DNA of 64,000 bases from Burkholderiales bacterium. Its GTDB lineage: Bacteria; Pseudomonadota; Gammaproteobacteria; Burkholderiales; SG8-39. A program made the position numbers and the translations under genes. The notes beneath the pieces were generated by a model. The model searched no databases. It was given only the letters and a program-made list of their open reading frames with translations, and was not told the origin of the DNA. Below, one piece after another: positions 27,004-36,532 of this stretch (position 1 is the stretch's first letter; each line of letters opens with the position of its first letter). Location: assembly GCA_014860355.1 (NCBI GenBank), contig JACZJV010000023.1, forward strand, positions 1 to 64,000. The letters run 5' to 3'.

Positions 27004-29337
27004 CTAGTACAACGGAATTCTGGAGTCCATGGGCGATTGGTTTCCCCCTTCAGGGGCGTCTGGTTTTCGCTCCGGAGGAAGGTACTCGCGGTAGAAGTAC
27101 TCGCTAGTCCCGCCGTCGCCGGCTGCCTGGCCGGTTTCAGGGTCGACGTTGACCCTGACCACTCCTCCTGGTACCTGCTGGAACATTTCGTCGACGCCCT
27201 TCAGCGCCTTGCTCATGTAATTCATCCAGATCGGCAGCGCGGCTGCCGAGCCGGTTTCGCTGTTGCCCAGTTTGCGCGGTTGGTCGAATCCGATCCAGGC
27301 GATCGCCGTCAGGGTCGGCTGATAACCGGCGAACCAGGCATCGACGAGGTCATTGGTAGTGCCGGTCTTGCCTGCCAGATCTTTGCGACCTAGCGACATC
27401 GCGCGCGCGGCCGTTCCAAACCGCACGACATCGTGCAGCATGCTGTCCATGACGAAGGCGTTGCGCGCATCGATTACGCGCAGGCTTTCATCGCCGGCGC
27501 GCGGGGGTTGCGCCTGTGCAAGTACATTGCCGCGGTCGTCGACGATGCGCTGCACCACATACGGTTCGACGCGATAGCCGCCATTTGCGAATACCGCATA
27601 TCCGCGCGCCATCTGCCAAGGCGTGACCGAGCCCGCGCCCAGCGCCATGGTGAGGTAAGGCGGGTGCTTGTCCGCGTCGAAGCCGAAGCGGGTGATATAG
27701 TCCTGCGCGTACTGCGGGCCGATCGCTTCCAATACGCGGATCGAGATCATGTTCTTCGACTTCGCCAGACCCACGCGCAGGCGCATCGGGCCGTCGTACT
27801 TACTGTCGTAATTGTGCGGCTCCCAGGTTTGTCCGCCGGTTTGAGCCGCGTCGACCACAATTGGGGCGTCCTCGACGATGGTTGCCGGGGTAAAACCCTT
27901 CTCCAGCGCCGCCGAATAGATGAACGGCTTGAAGCTGGAACCGGGCTGGCGCCACGCTTGAGTAACGTGGTTGAACTTGCTGCGATTGAAGTCGAACCCG
28001 CCCACCAGCGCGCGCACCCTGCCGTCGCTGGGGCTGATCGCGATCAGCGCAGACTCGACCTCCGGCAGTTGCAGGATCTGCCAATTGTTCTTTTCGTCCT
28101 TTTGTACGCGGATCAGGGCCCCGCGCCTCACGCGTTTGTTCGGCGCGGCCTTGCTGTCTAGCATTTTCTGGACGAATTTCAGGCCCTCGCCCGCGATGGT
28201 CACGACCTCGCCGCCACGCAGGTAGGCGCGCACGCGCTTAGTGCTGGCCTCCAGCACAACTGCAGCCAGCAGATCGTCGTTATCGGATACATCAGATAGC
28301 GCTTCCTCGATGGCTTCATCCGGCTGGCCCTCGGGCGACAGTTCGATATACCCCTCGGGTCCGCGGTAGCCGTGGCGCTTGTCATAATCGAGCACACCGC
28401 GGCGCAGCGCTGCGTAGGCTGCCTCCTGATCGTCTTTGGTGATGGTGGTATAGATGCGGTAACCCTTGGTGTATAGGTCATCTGAAAAACGCTCGTATAG
28501 CATTTGCCGCACCATTTCCGCTACGTATTCGGCGTGCAAGGCGTACGTGTTCGTTTGGTGCTTGACCACGATCGGCGCTTTCTGCGCTTCGGCGAATTGG
28601 GCGTCAGTGATGTGGCCCAGTTCATGCATGCGTCTAAGCACGTAAAGTTGTCGCTGCTTGGCGCGCTTGGGGTTGACCACTGGATTGTAACTGGACGGGG
28701 CTTTGGGCAAGCCGGCGAGCATAGCCGCCTCGGCCAAACTGATATTCTTTAACGCCTTGCCATAGTAAATCTGTGCCGCCGCGGCGAAGCCGTAAGCCCG
28801 CTGTCCCAGGTAGATCTGGTTGATATAAATTTGCAGAATCTCGTCCTTGGACAGGCTTGCTTCGATCTTGAAGGCAAGGAGCGCTTCATACAATTTTCGC
28901 GTAAGCGTTTTCTCGCTAGACAGGAAAAAGTTCCTTGCTACCTGCATAGTGATGGTGGAAGCTCCCTGACGCCTGCCGCCGGAGGTCAGGTTGGAATAGG
29001 CCGCCCGAATGACGCCTTGGTAGTCCACTCCGGTATGCTGGTAAAAGCGTTCGTCTTCAGCGGCCAGGATGGCCTGTTTCATGATTTTAGGAACTTCATC
29101 TATGGCGACGATGGCGCGGCGCTCCTCGCCGAACTCTCCGATTAGTAGGCCCTCAGCGCTGTACACGCGCAACGGCACCTTGGGCCGGTAGTCGGTAAGT
29201 ACCTCTAGCGTGGGCAGATTGGGAAAGGCGAGCAGAATCATGAGACTCAGGATGGCGACGGCCATAACCCCCAGTCCGACAAGGAGCAAGATCGGAAAGG
29301 TAATGAGGCGTAACCACATGAATGATTTGGCGGCCAA
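27004..29337 (-). CDS. mrcA: Penicillin-binding protein 1A (bifunctional glycosyltransferase/transpeptidase)
   Basis: Class A PBP that polymerises and cross-links peptidoglycan, 777 residues. An N-terminal membrane anchor (ITFPILLLVGLGVMAVAIL) is followed by the GT51 domain with AAEDERFYQHTGVD, RQGASTITMQVARN and the KIEASLSKDEILQIYINQIYLG block. The transpeptidase has SxxK in PGSSFKPF, SKN in LAKSKNMIS and KTG in LAGKTGTTND. An OB-like insertion lies between them, as in PBP1A. The gene is divergent from the pilMNOPQ operon, the conserved proteobacterial layout. Confidence 0.96.
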   Translation of the reverse strand: MAAKSFMWLRLITFPILLLVGLGVMAVAILSLMILLAFPNLPTLEVLTDYRPKVPLRVYSAEGLLIGEFGEERRAIVAIDEVPKIMKQAILAAEDERFYQHTGVDYQGVIRAAYSNLTSGGRRQGASTITMQVARNFFLSSEKTLTRKLYEALLAFKIEASLSKDEILQIYINQIYLGQRAYGFAAAAQIYYGKALKNISLAEAAMLAGLPKAPSSYNPVVNPKRAKQRQLYVLRRMHELGHITDAQFAEAQKAPIVVKHQTNTYALHAEYVAEMVRQMLYERFSDDLYTKGYRIYTTITKDDQEAAYAALRRGVLDYDKRHGYRGPEGYIELSPEGQPDEAIEEALSDVSDNDDLLAAVVLEASTKRVRAYLRGGEVVTIAGEGLKFVQKMLDSKAAPNKRVRRGALIRVQKDEKNNWQILQLPEVESALIAISPSDGRVRALVGGFDFNRSKFNHVTQAWRQPGSSFKPFIYSAALEKGFTPATIVEDAPIVVDAAQTGGQTWEPHNYDSKYDGPMRLRVGLAKSKNMISIRVLEAIGPQYAQDYITRFGFDADKHPPYLTMALGAGSVTPWQMARGYAVFANGGYRVEPYVVQRIVDDRGNVLAQAQPPRAGDESLRVIDARNAFVMDSMLHDVVRFGTAARAMSLGRKDLAGKTGTTNDLVDAWFAGYQPTLTAIAWIGFDQPRKLGNSETGSAAALPIWMNYMSKALKGVDEMFQQVPGGVVRVNVDPETGQAAGDGGTSEYFYREYLPPERKPDAPEGGNQSPMDSRIPLY

Positions 29338-29619
29338 GGGATGGTTTCAACGCGTCAGACGCGGTGCTATAGGTTATGGAGTCCAAAAAGGGGCGCCGCA
29401 GACCGCTTGGTCCAGGTGCTGCCAAAAATACCGGTATGCAAAGCCCCTCGAGAGGCAGGCATTATAGAGTATCCCCGGGCGCGGGCGCATTGGCAGCTTT
29501 TGTGACTTGCGGAAGCTCTCCCCTATTATTTGCTTTACATCTTCAAGACTTGTTGCTAGCATTTAACGTAAATTATATGTATCGCGCCTAACCGGGGATA
29601 GTTCAAAGGGAAATTCACC
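29338..29619. promoter_or_regulatory. Divergent mrcA / pilM control region
   Basis: On the minus strand a perfect TATAAT (29461-29466) could serve mrcA, although no good -35 was found at the right distance. On the plus strand an AT-rich stretch TTGCTAGC...TTATATGTAT ends about 35 nt before pilM and is the best pilM promoter candidate. No gene is supported in this 282-bp stretch. Confidence 0.4.
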
Positions 29620-30693
29620 TTGGACCTAGACATATTCAAGCCAAAGGCACCGCCACTTTTCGGGATGGACATCAGTTCGTCTGCCGTGAAAATGGTCGAG
29701 ATTGTCGATTCTGGCAAAGGGGTGCTGCGCGTGGAGCGCTATGTGATCGAGCCCCTGCCCAAGGACGCGGTGGTGGACGGCAACATCACCAATCTTGAGG
29801 CCGTGGTTGAAACGGTCAAGCATGGATGGAAGAAACTGGCCACCCGCACCAAGAATGTCGCAATGGCTCTACCTACGGCGGCGGTGATTACCAAGAAAAT
29901 CGTGGTACCGGCGGGCTTGCGCGACGACGAACTGGGCATCCAAGTAGAAACCGAGGCTAACCAGTACATTCCCTTCGCGCTGGACGAAGTCAACCTCGAC
30001 TATCAGGTAATCGGCCCCGCGCCTTCAAATGCCGAAGAGGCCGAGGTGCTGATCGCCGCCTCGCGTAAGGAAAAGGTGGAGGACCGCGTGGCGGTCGCCG
30101 AGGCCGCCGGACTGAAGTCACTGGTCATGGACGTGGAATCCTACGCGGTGCAGGCTGCTTTCGACCTGATCAAGAAGCAGTTCCCCGACGAAGGCAGTGA
30201 ACAGAACATCGCCTTGGTTGATATCGGGGCCAATGTAATGAACGTCACCGTGCTTCGAAACGATCAGACGGTATACACCCGCGAGCAGGCTATAGGCGGC
30301 GGCCAGCTCACGCAGGACATCATGCGGCAGTATGGCATGAGTCAGGAAGAGGCCGAGAATGCCAAGCGTACCGGAGGGCTGCCGGATTCGTACGAAGCTG
30401 AAATTCTGCGCCCGTTCCTTGAAAATCTGGCATTAGAGGTGCAGCGTGCGATGCAGTTTTTCTTCACCTCCACCCCGTACACCAGCATCGAGCACATTCT
30501 GCTCACCGGCGGTTCGGCCGTGATTCCCGGGCTGGAGGACATCGTCGGCTCCCGCTCCCAGATCAATACTCGGGTGGCCAATCCGTTTGCGAGCATGCAG
30601 GTGTCGCCACGTATCCAGCCGAAGAAGCTGCTGGTCGATGCACCGTCATTAATGGTCGCATGCGGCCTGGCGATGCGGAGGTTCGATCCATGA
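29620..30693 (+). CDS. pilM: Type IV pilus inner-membrane assembly protein PilM
   Basis: Actin-like cytoplasmic ATPase that binds the PilN N-terminus and couples the motor to the alignment complex. Length is 357 residues from a TTG start behind AAGGG. The actin-fold blocks are FGMDISSSAVKMVEI, ALPTAAVITKKI, VDIGANVMNVTVL and LTGGSAVIPGLEDIV. The stop overlaps pilN by 4 nt (ATGA). It is the first gene of pilMNOPQ. Confidence 0.96.
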   Translation: MDLDIFKPKAPPLFGMDISSSAVKMVEIVDSGKGVLRVERYVIEPLPKDAVVDGNITNLEAVVETVKHGWKKLATRTKNVAMALPTAAVITKKIVVPAGLRDDELGIQVETEANQYIPFALDEVNLDYQVIGPAPSNAEEAEVLIAASRKEKVEDRVAVAEAAGLKSLVMDVESYAVQAAFDLIKKQFPDEGSEQNIALVDIGANVMNVTVLRNDQTVYTREQAIGGGQLTQDIMRQYGMSQEEAENAKRTGGLPDSYEAEILRPFLENLALEVQRAMQFFFTSTPYTSIEHILLTGGSAVIPGLEDIVGSRSQINTRVANPFASMQVSPRIQPKKLLVDAPSLMVACGLAMRRFDP

Positions 30694-31307
30694 TCAGGAT
30701 AAATCTACTGCCTTGGCGCGAAGCGCGGCGCAAGGCACACAACCTCCAATTCTACATTCTGATGGGAATGGTTGCCGGCTTGGCAGCCTCGATCGTCCTG
30801 TTGGTGCACGGATACTACGCCGCGCGAATTTCCACCCAGACGGAGCGCAACCACTTTCTCAAGCAAGAAAACGCCAAGCTCGACAAGGAAATTGCGGAAA
30901 TAAAGAAGCTGAAGGAAGAAATTCAAGCACTGCTATCGCGCAAGCAGGTTATCGAAACCCTGCAGGCGGATCGCGCCCAGACTGTGTATCTGCTTGAACA
31001 ATTGGTGCGGCAGACCCCGGACGGCGTATATCTAAAATCAGTCACGCAGAAAGGCCTCAAGGTCAACCTGAGCGGTTATGCGCAATCGAATTCTCGGGTA
31101 TCGACCTTGATGCGCAACATCGAAGCTTCGCCTTATCTGGAAAATCCTGACCTGGTCGAGATCAAGGCGGCAAACGTCAACAGCAGGCGCCTGTCGGAGT
31201 TCGTCATGAACCTTAACATCAAGCGGCTGCGACCCGAAGCGAACGCCGCCAAGGGTGGTGCCGACAATGTCGCGCCGCGCGGCGCGGCCGCTGTCGCGAA
31301 CAAGTAG
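30690..31307 (+). CDS. pilN: Type IV pilus assembly protein PilN
   Basis: Bitopic inner-membrane protein of the alignment complex, 205 residues from the ATG at 30690. The track start at 30660 lies inside pilM. The invariant N-terminal PilM-binding motif INLLPWREARR is at residues 3-13. One membrane helix (ILMGMVAGLAASIVLLVHG) is followed by a coiled coil rich in K and E (about 50-95) and a ferredoxin-like periplasmic domain. Confidence 0.95.
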   Translation: MIRINLLPWREARRKAHNLQFYILMGMVAGLAASIVLLVHGYYAARISTQTERNHFLKQENAKLDKEIAEIKKLKEEIQALLSRKQVIETLQADRAQTVYLLEQLVRQTPDGVYLKSVTQKGLKVNLSGYAQSNSRVSTLMRNIEASPYLENPDLVEIKAANVNSRRLSEFVMNLNIKRLRPEANAAKGGADNVAPRGAAAVANK

Positions 31308-31316
31308 GAATCACCG

Positions 31317-31970
31317 ATGGATAAGCTGCTCGAGCAATTCAGGTATCTCAATCCCAAGGATCCGGGGACGTGGCCCGTCCTGCCCAAGCTGCTCGCTTTG
31401 CTTGCGTTACTGGCGGCTCTTGTGGCCGTCGGCTATGTGGCAGATTGGCAGGCTCAGATGGACGAGCTCGTGGCCGGCGCCGAAGAGGAAGTGAAGCTCA
31501 AGGAAGCCTACAAGAGCAAAAAGCAGCTTGCGGTCAACCTTGATCTCTACCGCCAGCAGTTGCGTGAAATCGACAGTTCATTCGGTGCGCTGCTCAAGCA
31601 GTTGCCCAACAAGTCGCAGATGGACGCTTTGCTGGTGGATATCAACCAGGCGGGCTTGGGACGTGGACTGCAGTTCGATCTGTTCCGCCCGGCGCCGCGG
31701 GAGACGATGAAGGAGTTCTACGCCGAACTCCCGGTCAGCGTCAGGGTAACGGGTAGCTACCACGATATGGGGCAGTTCGCGAGCGACATCGCGCAACTGT
31801 CGCGTATCGTCACGCTCAACGATATCTCCATCCGCCCGGTGGCAGGCAGGAACGGCAGCGTGCTGGCGATGGACACCAGCGCCAAGACGTTCCGCTATCT
31901 GGATGAGGAAGAAGTGGCGAAGCAGAAGCGGGGCGCCAAGAAATCTGCACCGGGCAAGAAGAAGAAATGA
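31317..31970 (+). CDS. pilO: Type IV pilus assembly protein PilO
   Basis: Partner of PilN in the inner-membrane alignment complex, 217 residues. The N-terminal YLNPKDPGTWPVLPK precedes a single helix (LLALLALLAALVAVGYV), a coiled coil and the periplasmic domain with QLPNKSQMDALLVDINQAGLGRG. The C-terminus is Lys-rich (KKSAPGKKKK). The stop overlaps the pilP start. Confidence 0.95.
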   Translation: MDKLLEQFRYLNPKDPGTWPVLPKLLALLALLAALVAVGYVADWQAQMDELVAGAEEEVKLKEAYKSKKQLAVNLDLYRQQLREIDSSFGALLKQLPNKSQMDALLVDINQAGLGRGLQFDLFRPAPRETMKEFYAELPVSVRVTGSYHDMGQFASDIAQLSRIVTLNDISIRPVAGRNGSVLAMDTSAKTFRYLDEEEVAKQKRGAKKSAPGKKKK

Positions 31971-32503
31971 AGAACCTAGCGATCATAACAACCGTGCTTC
32001 TTCTCACCGCATGTGGCGGTGACGAGCATCAGGATCTCAAGGCGGAACTGAAAAATATTTCCAAGGACCTGCGTGGCCACATCGCTCCGCTGCCTGTGGT
32101 GAAGGCTTACGAACCGGTGCCGTATCAGGCATTCGACATTCCTGATCCCTTCGGACCGGCCAAAATAGAGCTTGCGACTGGAGGAGCTGCAAAAAGCAAA
32201 GGCGGTGCCAACGCGCCCGACACCAGGAGGCCGAAAGAACCGCTGGAGGCGTATCCGCTTGAATCACTGAAGATGGTCGGCACGCTTTCGCAGAAGAACG
32301 TCAATTACGCACTGGTGCGCGCGGACAGCAGCTTGTACAGGGTAAAGGCAGGGAATTACATGGGACAGGATTTCGGCATCATTACCGAAATTACCGACGC
32401 CCAGATCAATCTCAAAGAGCTGGTGCAGGATGCATCCGGCGACTGGACTGAGCGCAAGGTTGCGCTGCAGTTACTAGAGACCGGCGAGGCAAAACGAAGG
32501 TGA
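31967..32503 (+). CDS. pilP: Type IV pilus assembly lipoprotein PilP
   Basis: Inner-membrane lipoprotein that connects PilN/O to the PilQ secretin. The lipobox LLLTAC places the lipid on Cys16. A flexible stretch follows (residues about 35-80, including PYQAFDIPDPF), then the conserved beta-domain with YPLESLKMVGTLSQ and YRVKAGNYMGQDFG. Length is 178 residues, typical. Confidence 0.95.
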   Translation: MKNLAIITTVLLLTACGGDEHQDLKAELKNISKDLRGHIAPLPVVKAYEPVPYQAFDIPDPFGPAKIELATGGAAKSKGGANAPDTRRPKEPLEAYPLESLKMVGTLSQKNVNYALVRADSSLYRVKAGNYMGQDFGIITEITDAQINLKELVQDASGDWTERKVALQLLETGEAKRR

Positions 32504-32511
32504 GGATATCC

Positions 32512-34629
32512 ATGGCAAAAATTCTCGGTGTATTCGGTTTCTTAACCGCATCCCTTTGGGCTGCTGCGGCGTTGGCGCAGGCGCCGCTGAATAGCGTCGA
32601 AGCCTTCAACGTGTCACAGCAAAGCGGAAAGGTCATCATCAAGCTTACGCTCAAGACGCCGCTCAAGTCGCCGCCGGGCAGCTTCACAATAGCCAACCCG
32701 GCGCGTATCGCGTTCGATTTTCCCAACACCGTGAATGGTCTTGGGCGCAACAGTCAGAACATTCGCGAAGGCGAGCTTACGAGCATGAACATGGTACAGG
32801 CGGGGGAGCGCACGCGCATGGTGCTGAACCTGCGTCAGCTTGTCGGTTATGACACACAGGTCGATGGTAAGAACCTGATGATCATTCTCGCCGGCGCACC
32901 TGCGGCCAGCGGCGGCGGGGCTGCGGTTACCCATTTCGTAGAAGCCAATCCGGCCGATACGCGCACCACGGTACGCGATATCGATTTCCGCCGCGGCAAG
33001 AACGGCGAAGGCCGTATCGTTGTTGATCTCTCCGACAGCTCTACTGGCATAGATATTCGCGCGCAGGGACAGAACCTGGTGATCGATTTCTTTAAGACCT
33101 CGCTCCCGGACAAACTGCGCCGGCGACTGGACGTAACCGATTTCGCCACGCCGGTGCAGTCGATCAACACTTTTGGCCAAGGTGAGAACGTGCGTATGGT
33201 GATCACGCCGAAGGGTCTGTGGGAGCATAGTGCTTATCAAACAGATACCCAGTTCGTGGTTGAGGTAAAGCAGATCGTTCAAGACCCCAACAAGTTGACG
33301 CAAGGCAGTAAAGTCGGTTTTAGCGGCGAGAAACTGTCGCTAAATTTCCAGAATGTCGAAGTGCGCAGCGTGCTAAGTGTAATCGCTGATTTCACCGACC
33401 TCAACATCATTACCAGCGATGCAGTGGGCGGAAGCCTTACCTTGCGATTGAAGGACGTGCCTTGGGACCAGGCGCTACAGATCATACTCGACACCCGCGG
33501 CTTGGACATGCGCAAGAATGGCAACGTGATATGGATTGCGCCGCGTGACGAACTTGCGACGAAGGAAAAGTTGACACTGGAGGCGCGCCAGCAGATCGGC
33601 GAACTAGAGGCAGTTCACACCGAGAGCTTCGTGCTGAACTACCAGAAAGCTCAGGATGTGCAGGCACTGCTGTCTTCTGCGAATCAAAAGGTATTGTCCA
33701 AGCGCGGCAGTGCAGTGGTTGACGCTCGCACCAATACCGTATTCGTGCAGGACGTACCCAACCGCCTCGAGGAAGTGCGCAAGCTGATCGCTCAGATCGA
33801 CGTGGCCGTGCGCCAGGTCATGATAGAAGCGCGCATAGTCGAGGCAAACGATACGTTCAGCAAGAATTTGGGAGCCAAGCTTGGCTACAACTCGTCGAAG
33901 CAGGGCGGGCAACGCATTCTCGGCCCCAGCGCGCGCTACACTTTGGGGGGCGATCTCACTACTACCGGGCAGTACACGATTAGTGATACCGGTCAGCAAC
34001 TGGTCCCGGGTACGCCGGACATTACAGCGAACCCGAATGTAAATCTGCCGGCCACAGGGCTGGGCGGTTTCGCCGCTGGTACCATATCCACGATTCTGTT
34101 CAACAAGGACTTTACCCAGTTCATTTCCATGGAGCTCTCAGCGCTGGAAGCGGACGGCAAAGGCAAGATTATATCCAGCCCACGGGTGTTGACCGGAGAT
34201 AAGGTCGAAGCAATTATCGAGCAAGGTACGGAGCTGCCATATCAGTCGGCGACTTCGAGCGGCGCTACCAGCGTGTCATTTCGCAAAGCCAACCTGAGCC
34301 TGAAGGTGAAACCGCAAATCACGCCCGATGGCAATATCATTATGACGCTGGATATCAACAAGGATTCGGTCGGACAGGTGACTGCGGCAGGCTTCGCCAT
34401 CGACACCAAGCACGTCAAGACCGAGGTACTGGTGGAAAACGGCGGTACGGTGGTCATCGGCGGCATCTTCAGCCAGGACGAACGCAACACGACCACCAAG
34501 GTACCGTTCTTTGGCGACTTGCCGGTACTGGGCTATCTTTTCAAGAACAATAGCAAGACAGACAATAAGACAGAGCTGCTGGTGTTCATCACGCCGCGCA
34601 TCGTGGACGATCGCCTTACCGTACGCTGA
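32512..34629 (+). CDS. pilQ: Type IV pilus secretin PilQ
   Basis: Outer-membrane secretin through which the pilus exits. The ATG at 32512 is chosen because GAGGA lies 6 nt upstream and it opens a signal peptide ending ALA-QAP; the track's GTG at 32500 adds four codons. Domains in order: two AMIN peptidoglycan-binding domains (about 20-250), an STN/N0 domain (VRSVLSVIADFTDLNIITSD), N1 (ESFVLNYQKAQDVQALL) and the secretin barrel with VTVE-like and GTELPYQSATSSGATSV blocks, ending VFITPRIVDD. Length is 705 residues. Confidence 0.96.
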   Translation: MAKILGVFGFLTASLWAAAALAQAPLNSVEAFNVSQQSGKVIIKLTLKTPLKSPPGSFTIANPARIAFDFPNTVNGLGRNSQNIREGELTSMNMVQAGERTRMVLNLRQLVGYDTQVDGKNLMIILAGAPAASGGGAAVTHFVEANPADTRTTVRDIDFRRGKNGEGRIVVDLSDSSTGIDIRAQGQNLVIDFFKTSLPDKLRRRLDVTDFATPVQSINTFGQGENVRMVITPKGLWEHSAYQTDTQFVVEVKQIVQDPNKLTQGSKVGFSGEKLSLNFQNVEVRSVLSVIADFTDLNIITSDAVGGSLTLRLKDVPWDQALQIILDTRGLDMRKNGNVIWIAPRDELATKEKLTLEARQQIGELEAVHTESFVLNYQKAQDVQALLSSANQKVLSKRGSAVVDARTNTVFVQDVPNRLEEVRKLIAQIDVAVRQVMIEARIVEANDTFSKNLGAKLGYNSSKQGGQRILGPSARYTLGGDLTTTGQYTISDTGQQLVPGTPDITANPNVNLPATGLGGFAAGTISTILFNKDFTQFISMELSALEADGKGKIISSPRVLTGDKVEAIIEQGTELPYQSATSSGATSVSFRKANLSLKVKPQITPDGNIIMTLDINKDSVGQVTAAGFAIDTKHVKTEVLVENGGTVVIGGIFSQDERNTTTKVPFFGDLPVLGYLFKNNSKTDNKTELLVFITPRIVDDRLTVR

Positions 34630-34650
34630 TTGCTTCTTCGTTGTGCTGCA

Positions 34651-34678
34651 AAAGAGCCGGGCTTCCGGCTCTTTTTTT
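34651..34678 (+). terminator. Rho-independent terminator after pilQ
   Basis: The stem AAAGAGCCGG / CCGGCTCTTT with loop GCTT is followed by a T run, 22 nt after the pilQ stop. It separates the pilus operon from aroK-aroB. Confidence 0.9.
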
Positions 34679-34760
34679 CCGCGCAAAGCGCCCTGCTCCC
34701 CGGATTGCGCCGCAACCGCGCGGCGAGCCCGAGTCAGGTAGGTGCTGCTAGAATGACGGT

Positions 34761-35294
34761 GTGAAAACTTCGGAAAACATATTTCTCGTTGGACTGATGG
34801 GCGCGGGAAAAACCACGGTAGGCCGGCAGCTCGCCGCCGGGCTCGGCAAGACGTTCCACGATACCGACCATGAGATCGAGCACCGCACTGGAGTAAGAAT
34901 CTCACTCGTATTCGAGATCGAGGGCGAAGCAGGCTTTCGTTTGCGAGAAAAGCTGGTGGTCGAGCAGCTGACGCAACTCGCCAACGTGGTGCTGGCCACC
35001 GGCGGCGGCGCCGTGCTTGATGCCGATAACCGCAAATGCCTCGTAGACCGCGGCGTGGTTGTGTATCTGCACGGCCAGCCTAAGGATTTGTGGCACCGCA
35101 CCCGGCACGACAAGTCGCGGCCGTTGCTGCAAGGCGCAGATCCGTTGGCGAAACTGCAGATCCTATACCAGCAGCGCGATCCGCTTTACCGCGAGGTTGC
35201 CGATATCGTCGTCGATACCGGGCGCCAGAGCGCGCGCGCCCTTCTTCACCAACTGCTGCCGCAATTGCGCGAGCGATGCAAACTCTCCGCGTAG
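34761..35294 (+). CDS. aroK: Shikimate kinase
   Basis: Phosphorylates shikimate in aromatic amino-acid synthesis. The P-loop is [15 protein letters not shown], followed by the shikimate-binding DTDHEIE and the family block [11 protein letters not shown]. Length is 177 residues from a GTG start at 34761. The lid region contains RPLLQG. Its 3' end overlaps aroB by 19 nt. The pilQ-aroK-aroB order is conserved across beta- and gammaproteobacteria. Confidence 0.96.
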   Translation: MKTSENIFLVGLMGAGKTTVGRQLAAGLGKTFHDTDHEIEHRTGVRISLVFEIEGEAGFRLREKLVVEQLTQLANVVLATGGGAVLDADNRKCLVDRGVVVYLHGQPKDLWHRTRHDKSRPLLQGADPLAKLQILYQQRDPLYREVADIVVDTGRQSARALLHQLLPQLRERCKLSA

Positions 35295-36361
35295 AACTGG
35301 GCGAGCGCGCCTACCCGATTCACATCGGCGAGCATTTGTTGTCCGATGCCGGGCTGGTTACGCCGCACCTGAACCTGCCCAAGGTCGCCATCGTCACCAA
35401 CACCACGGTTGCGCCCCTGTATCTGCAGAAGCTGACTCTGGGGTTGCGGGCACTGGGGGTGGAGGCGATTGGCATCGTGCTCGAGGATGGCGAGAGGTAT
35501 AAGGATTGGGCTACCCTCAACCGCATCTACGACACACTGCTCGAGCGCCGCTGCGAGCGCAAAACTACGCTCATCGCGCTCGGCGGCGGCGTCATCGGCG
35601 ACCTCGCTGGTTTTGCCGCCGCGACGTATATGCGCGGTATACCATTTATCCAGGTTCCTACCTCATTGCTCGCGCAGGTGGATTCCTCGATTGGTGGAAA
35701 GACAGGCATCAATCACCCCTTGGGCAAGAACATGATCGGCGCGTTCTATCAGCCGCGTTTGGTGCTGGCCGACACGGCGGTGCTTGCGACATTGCCGCCG
35801 CGCGAACTCTCAGCAGGTCTGGCGGAGGTTATCAAGCATGGTCTCATCCGCGACGATGAGTTTGTAAGCTGGTTGGAACACAACCTGGAGCAGTTGCTGG
35901 CCTGTGATCCGCAGGCGCTGGCGTACGCTGTTCGCCGCTGCTGCGAAATCAAGGCCGCGGTGGTGGCCGAGGATGAGCGCGAAACCGGGGTGCGCGCGCT
36001 ACTAAACTTTGGCCATACCTTCGGGCATGCCATCGAGTCCGGCCTCGGCTACGGCAACTGGTTGCACGGCGAGGCGGTAGCCGCGGGTATGGCCATGGCT
36101 GCCGATCTGTCGCGCCGCATGGGATACATCGAGCAGGCTGACGTCGAGCGTATCCTTGCCCTGCTCAAGCGGGCAGGCCTGCCCGTGGCCCAGCCCGGCT
36201 TGGCGCCTGCGCGCATGTTGGAGCTGATGGCGCTGGACAAGAAAACCGAGGGCGGCCAGCTGCGCTTTGTCCTGCTGGACCGGATCGGCTCGGCCTCGGT
36301 CCGCGCCAAGGTGCCGGCGGCCTTGCTGCAGGAGACCATGGCGGCCCCTGGCGTGAATTAA
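35276..36361 (+). CDS. aroB: 3-dehydroquinate synthase
   Basis: NAD- and metal-dependent cyclase converting DAHP to 3-dehydroquinate. The start at 35276 ([18 protein letters not shown]) overlaps the end of aroK by 19 nt; the track start at 35090 lies inside aroK. Family blocks are [41 protein letters not shown] and the metal ligands in [12 protein letters not shown]. Length is 361 residues. A dgt gene, frequent between aroB and gltB in betaproteobacteria, is absent. Confidence 0.96.
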   Translation: MQTLRVELGERAYPIHIGEHLLSDAGLVTPHLNLPKVAIVTNTTVAPLYLQKLTLGLRALGVEAIGIVLEDGERYKDWATLNRIYDTLLERRCERKTTLIALGGGVIGDLAGFAAATYMRGIPFIQVPTSLLAQVDSSIGGKTGINHPLGKNMIGAFYQPRLVLADTAVLATLPPRELSAGLAEVIKHGLIRDDEFVSWLEHNLEQLLACDPQALAYAVRRCCEIKAAVVAEDERETGVRALLNFGHTFGHAIESGLGYGNWLHGEAVAAGMAMAADLSRRMGYIEQADVERILALLKRAGLPVAQPGLAPARMLELMALDKKTEGGQLRFVLLDRIGSASVRAKVPAALLQETMAAPGVN

Positions 36362-36419
36362 GCGCGCCCGCCCGGCCTAACACCGCCAATTCACCCCCCC
36401 AAGCGCATAGCCTAAGCGC

Positions 36420-36448
36420 TTGAAGTGACACGAGTGCGCGGGTAAAAT
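36420..36448 (+). promoter_or_regulatory. Candidate sigma-70 promoter for gltBD
   Basis: TTGAAG (4 of 6) and TAAAAT (5 of 6) are separated by exactly 17 nt. The -35 overlaps the right arm of a 7-bp inverted repeat, CAAGCGC / GCGCTTG (36400-36422), which could be an operator. The predicted transcript start is near 36455. Confidence 0.55.
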
Positions 36449-36532
36449 CATAAGTTCCGCCGGAAAAGTCGCTGGCCTATGCCGGTTATCATGCGAACTT
36501 CCGGAACCCATTTTGCATCTAAAGGTGCGAGC

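Noticed and set aside
26609-27007. 132-aa plus-strand ORF between the efflux genes and mrcA
   Set aside because: It is antisense to lptM and part of the lysA remnant, which have recognisable protein motifs on the minus strand.
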